From Pseudomonadota bacterium (GTDB lineage Bacteria; Pseudomonadota; Gammaproteobacteria; Burkholderiales; Burkholderiaceae_C), in the NCBI GenBank assembly GCA_023438115.1, contig JAEZEB010000007.1, positions 1 to 6,314 of the forward strand: DNA of 6,314 nucleotides, written 5' to 3'. Within the stretch, counting starts at the first letter, position 1; the number at the start of each line of letters is the position of its first letter. The notes under the pieces were generated by a model that ran no database searches, was not told the DNA's origin, and saw only the letters and a program-made list of their open reading frames with translations. Below, piece by piece: positions 5,922 through 6,314 of this stretch. Position numbers and translations under genes: made by a program.

Positions 5922-6314
5922 ATGCGCATCGCCTTCACATCCTGCTTCAGCGCCGTGCTGTTTCCCCAGCAGCCGGTCTGGTCCGAGATCGCCGCCGCCG
6001 CGCCCGACGTGCTGGTGCTGCTCGGCGACTCCATGTACCTCGACGTGGGCGAGGGCATGACCACCTCGCGCGTCCAGGAGATGACGGAGCTGGAGTTCGC
6101 GCAGCATGCCTACGCGCGCTATGACGCGCAGCTGCGGCAGCCCGAATTCCGCGCGCTGCTCGCCCGTCCGAACCTGCGCACCTTCGCGATCTGGGACGAC
6201 CACGACTTCCTCTGGAACGACGCCTGCGGCGCCGACGTCATGCGCAATCCCGCGCTGCGGCCGCTGGTGTTCGCCAGCCGCGCGATGTTCGCGGCCTGGC
6301 GCGCCGCGCTGGCC
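5922..6314 (+). CDS. PhoD-like metallophosphatase / alkaline phosphatase family protein (partial, 3' end outside window)
   Basis: The first 131 codons are visible, with no stop before the window edge. The protein begins MRIAFTSC, like the core strand of PhoD-type phosphatases (PF09423), which often have an ASC/TSC here. It then shows VLVLLGDSMYLD (D36; family pattern LGDxxY) and TFAIWDDHDF at residues 87-96 (family pattern WDDHD/E), both metal-site motifs of this calcineurin-like fold. There is no Tat or Sec signal peptide and no room for one between the Shine-Dalgarno and the fold, so a cytoplasmic phosphatase or phosphodiesterase is expected, unlike classic secreted PhoD. The substrate is unknown. 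It follows merR by 75 nt in the same direction and could be cotranscribed with it. Confidence is good for the family and low for the substrate. Confidence 0.85.
   Translation, partial: MRIAFTSCFSAVLFPQQPVWSEIAAAAPDVLVLLGDSMYLDVGEGMTTSRVQEMTELEFAQHAYARYDAQLRQPEFRALLARPNLRTFAIWDDHDFLWNDACGADVMRNPALRPLVFASRAMFAAWRAALA

Noticed and set aside
5857..6124. Short + strand frames at 5857-6060 and 5864-6124
   Set aside because: They are shadows of the PhoD-like gene in the other frames; only the frame from 5922 has a good Shine-Dalgarno and family motifs.
3240..6203. Very long minus-strand open frame (987 codons) spanning gmhB to the phosphatase gene
   Set aside because: It runs antisense through five well-supported genes and across the intergenic promoters. 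Its composition is low in complexity and Arg/Ala/Gly/His-rich, with no domain seen.

Overview
The window is one continuous stretch of chromosome, GC-rich and densely coding, with every recognisable gene on the + strand. The two-subunit bacterial glycyl-tRNA synthetase, the gene order glyQ-glyS-gmhB-plsC-(YgjP-like peptidase), and the protein sequences themselves suggest a betaproteobacterium of the order Burkholderiales, most likely Comamonadaceae (Ramlibacter/Variovorax-like). This placement comes from remembered family resemblance, not from a search.

Layout. Positions 26-4397 hold four closely packed genes: glyQ and glyS (alpha and beta subunits of glycyl-tRNA synthetase, 2 nt apart), gmhB (heptose bisphosphate phosphatase for the LPS inner core, 7 nt further on) and a plsC-type lysophosphatidate acyltransferase (16 nt further on). 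The spacing suggests a single transcript joining glycine charging to cell-envelope synthesis. A 42-nt gap then carries a good sigma-70-type promoter whose predicted start site falls almost on the ATG of a 301-residue YgjP/SprT-like zinc metallopeptidase (4440-5345). Next comes an 87-nt gap with a strong promoter and an inverted repeat, followed by a small cysteine-free MerR-family regulator of LiuR type (5433-5846). The window ends inside a PhoD-like metallophosphatase (5922 onward, 131 codons visible), which has a clear Shine-Dalgarno sequence.

Most of the content is housekeeping and no mobile element, CRISPR array or RNA gene is visible. The most interesting signal is at the N-terminus of the metallopeptidase. 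Residues 6-12 read QLLLDLF, an exact match to the hexapeptide-type beta-sliding-clamp-binding motif QLxLxLF. It is followed by a proline-rich linker and then a SprT-like HExxH protease domain. By analogy with eukaryotic SPRTN, a PCNA-binding DNA-protein-crosslink protease, this suggests a clamp-tethered protease acting at replication or repair sites. That is a testable inference, not an established function.

Other points of note are the likely leaderless transcription of the peptidase gene, an ACGT-type dyad inside the merR promoter that is probably an autoregulatory operator, a stable hairpin in the merR leader, an HX4E variant of the acyltransferase catalytic motif, and the absence of a signal peptide on the PhoD-like protein.
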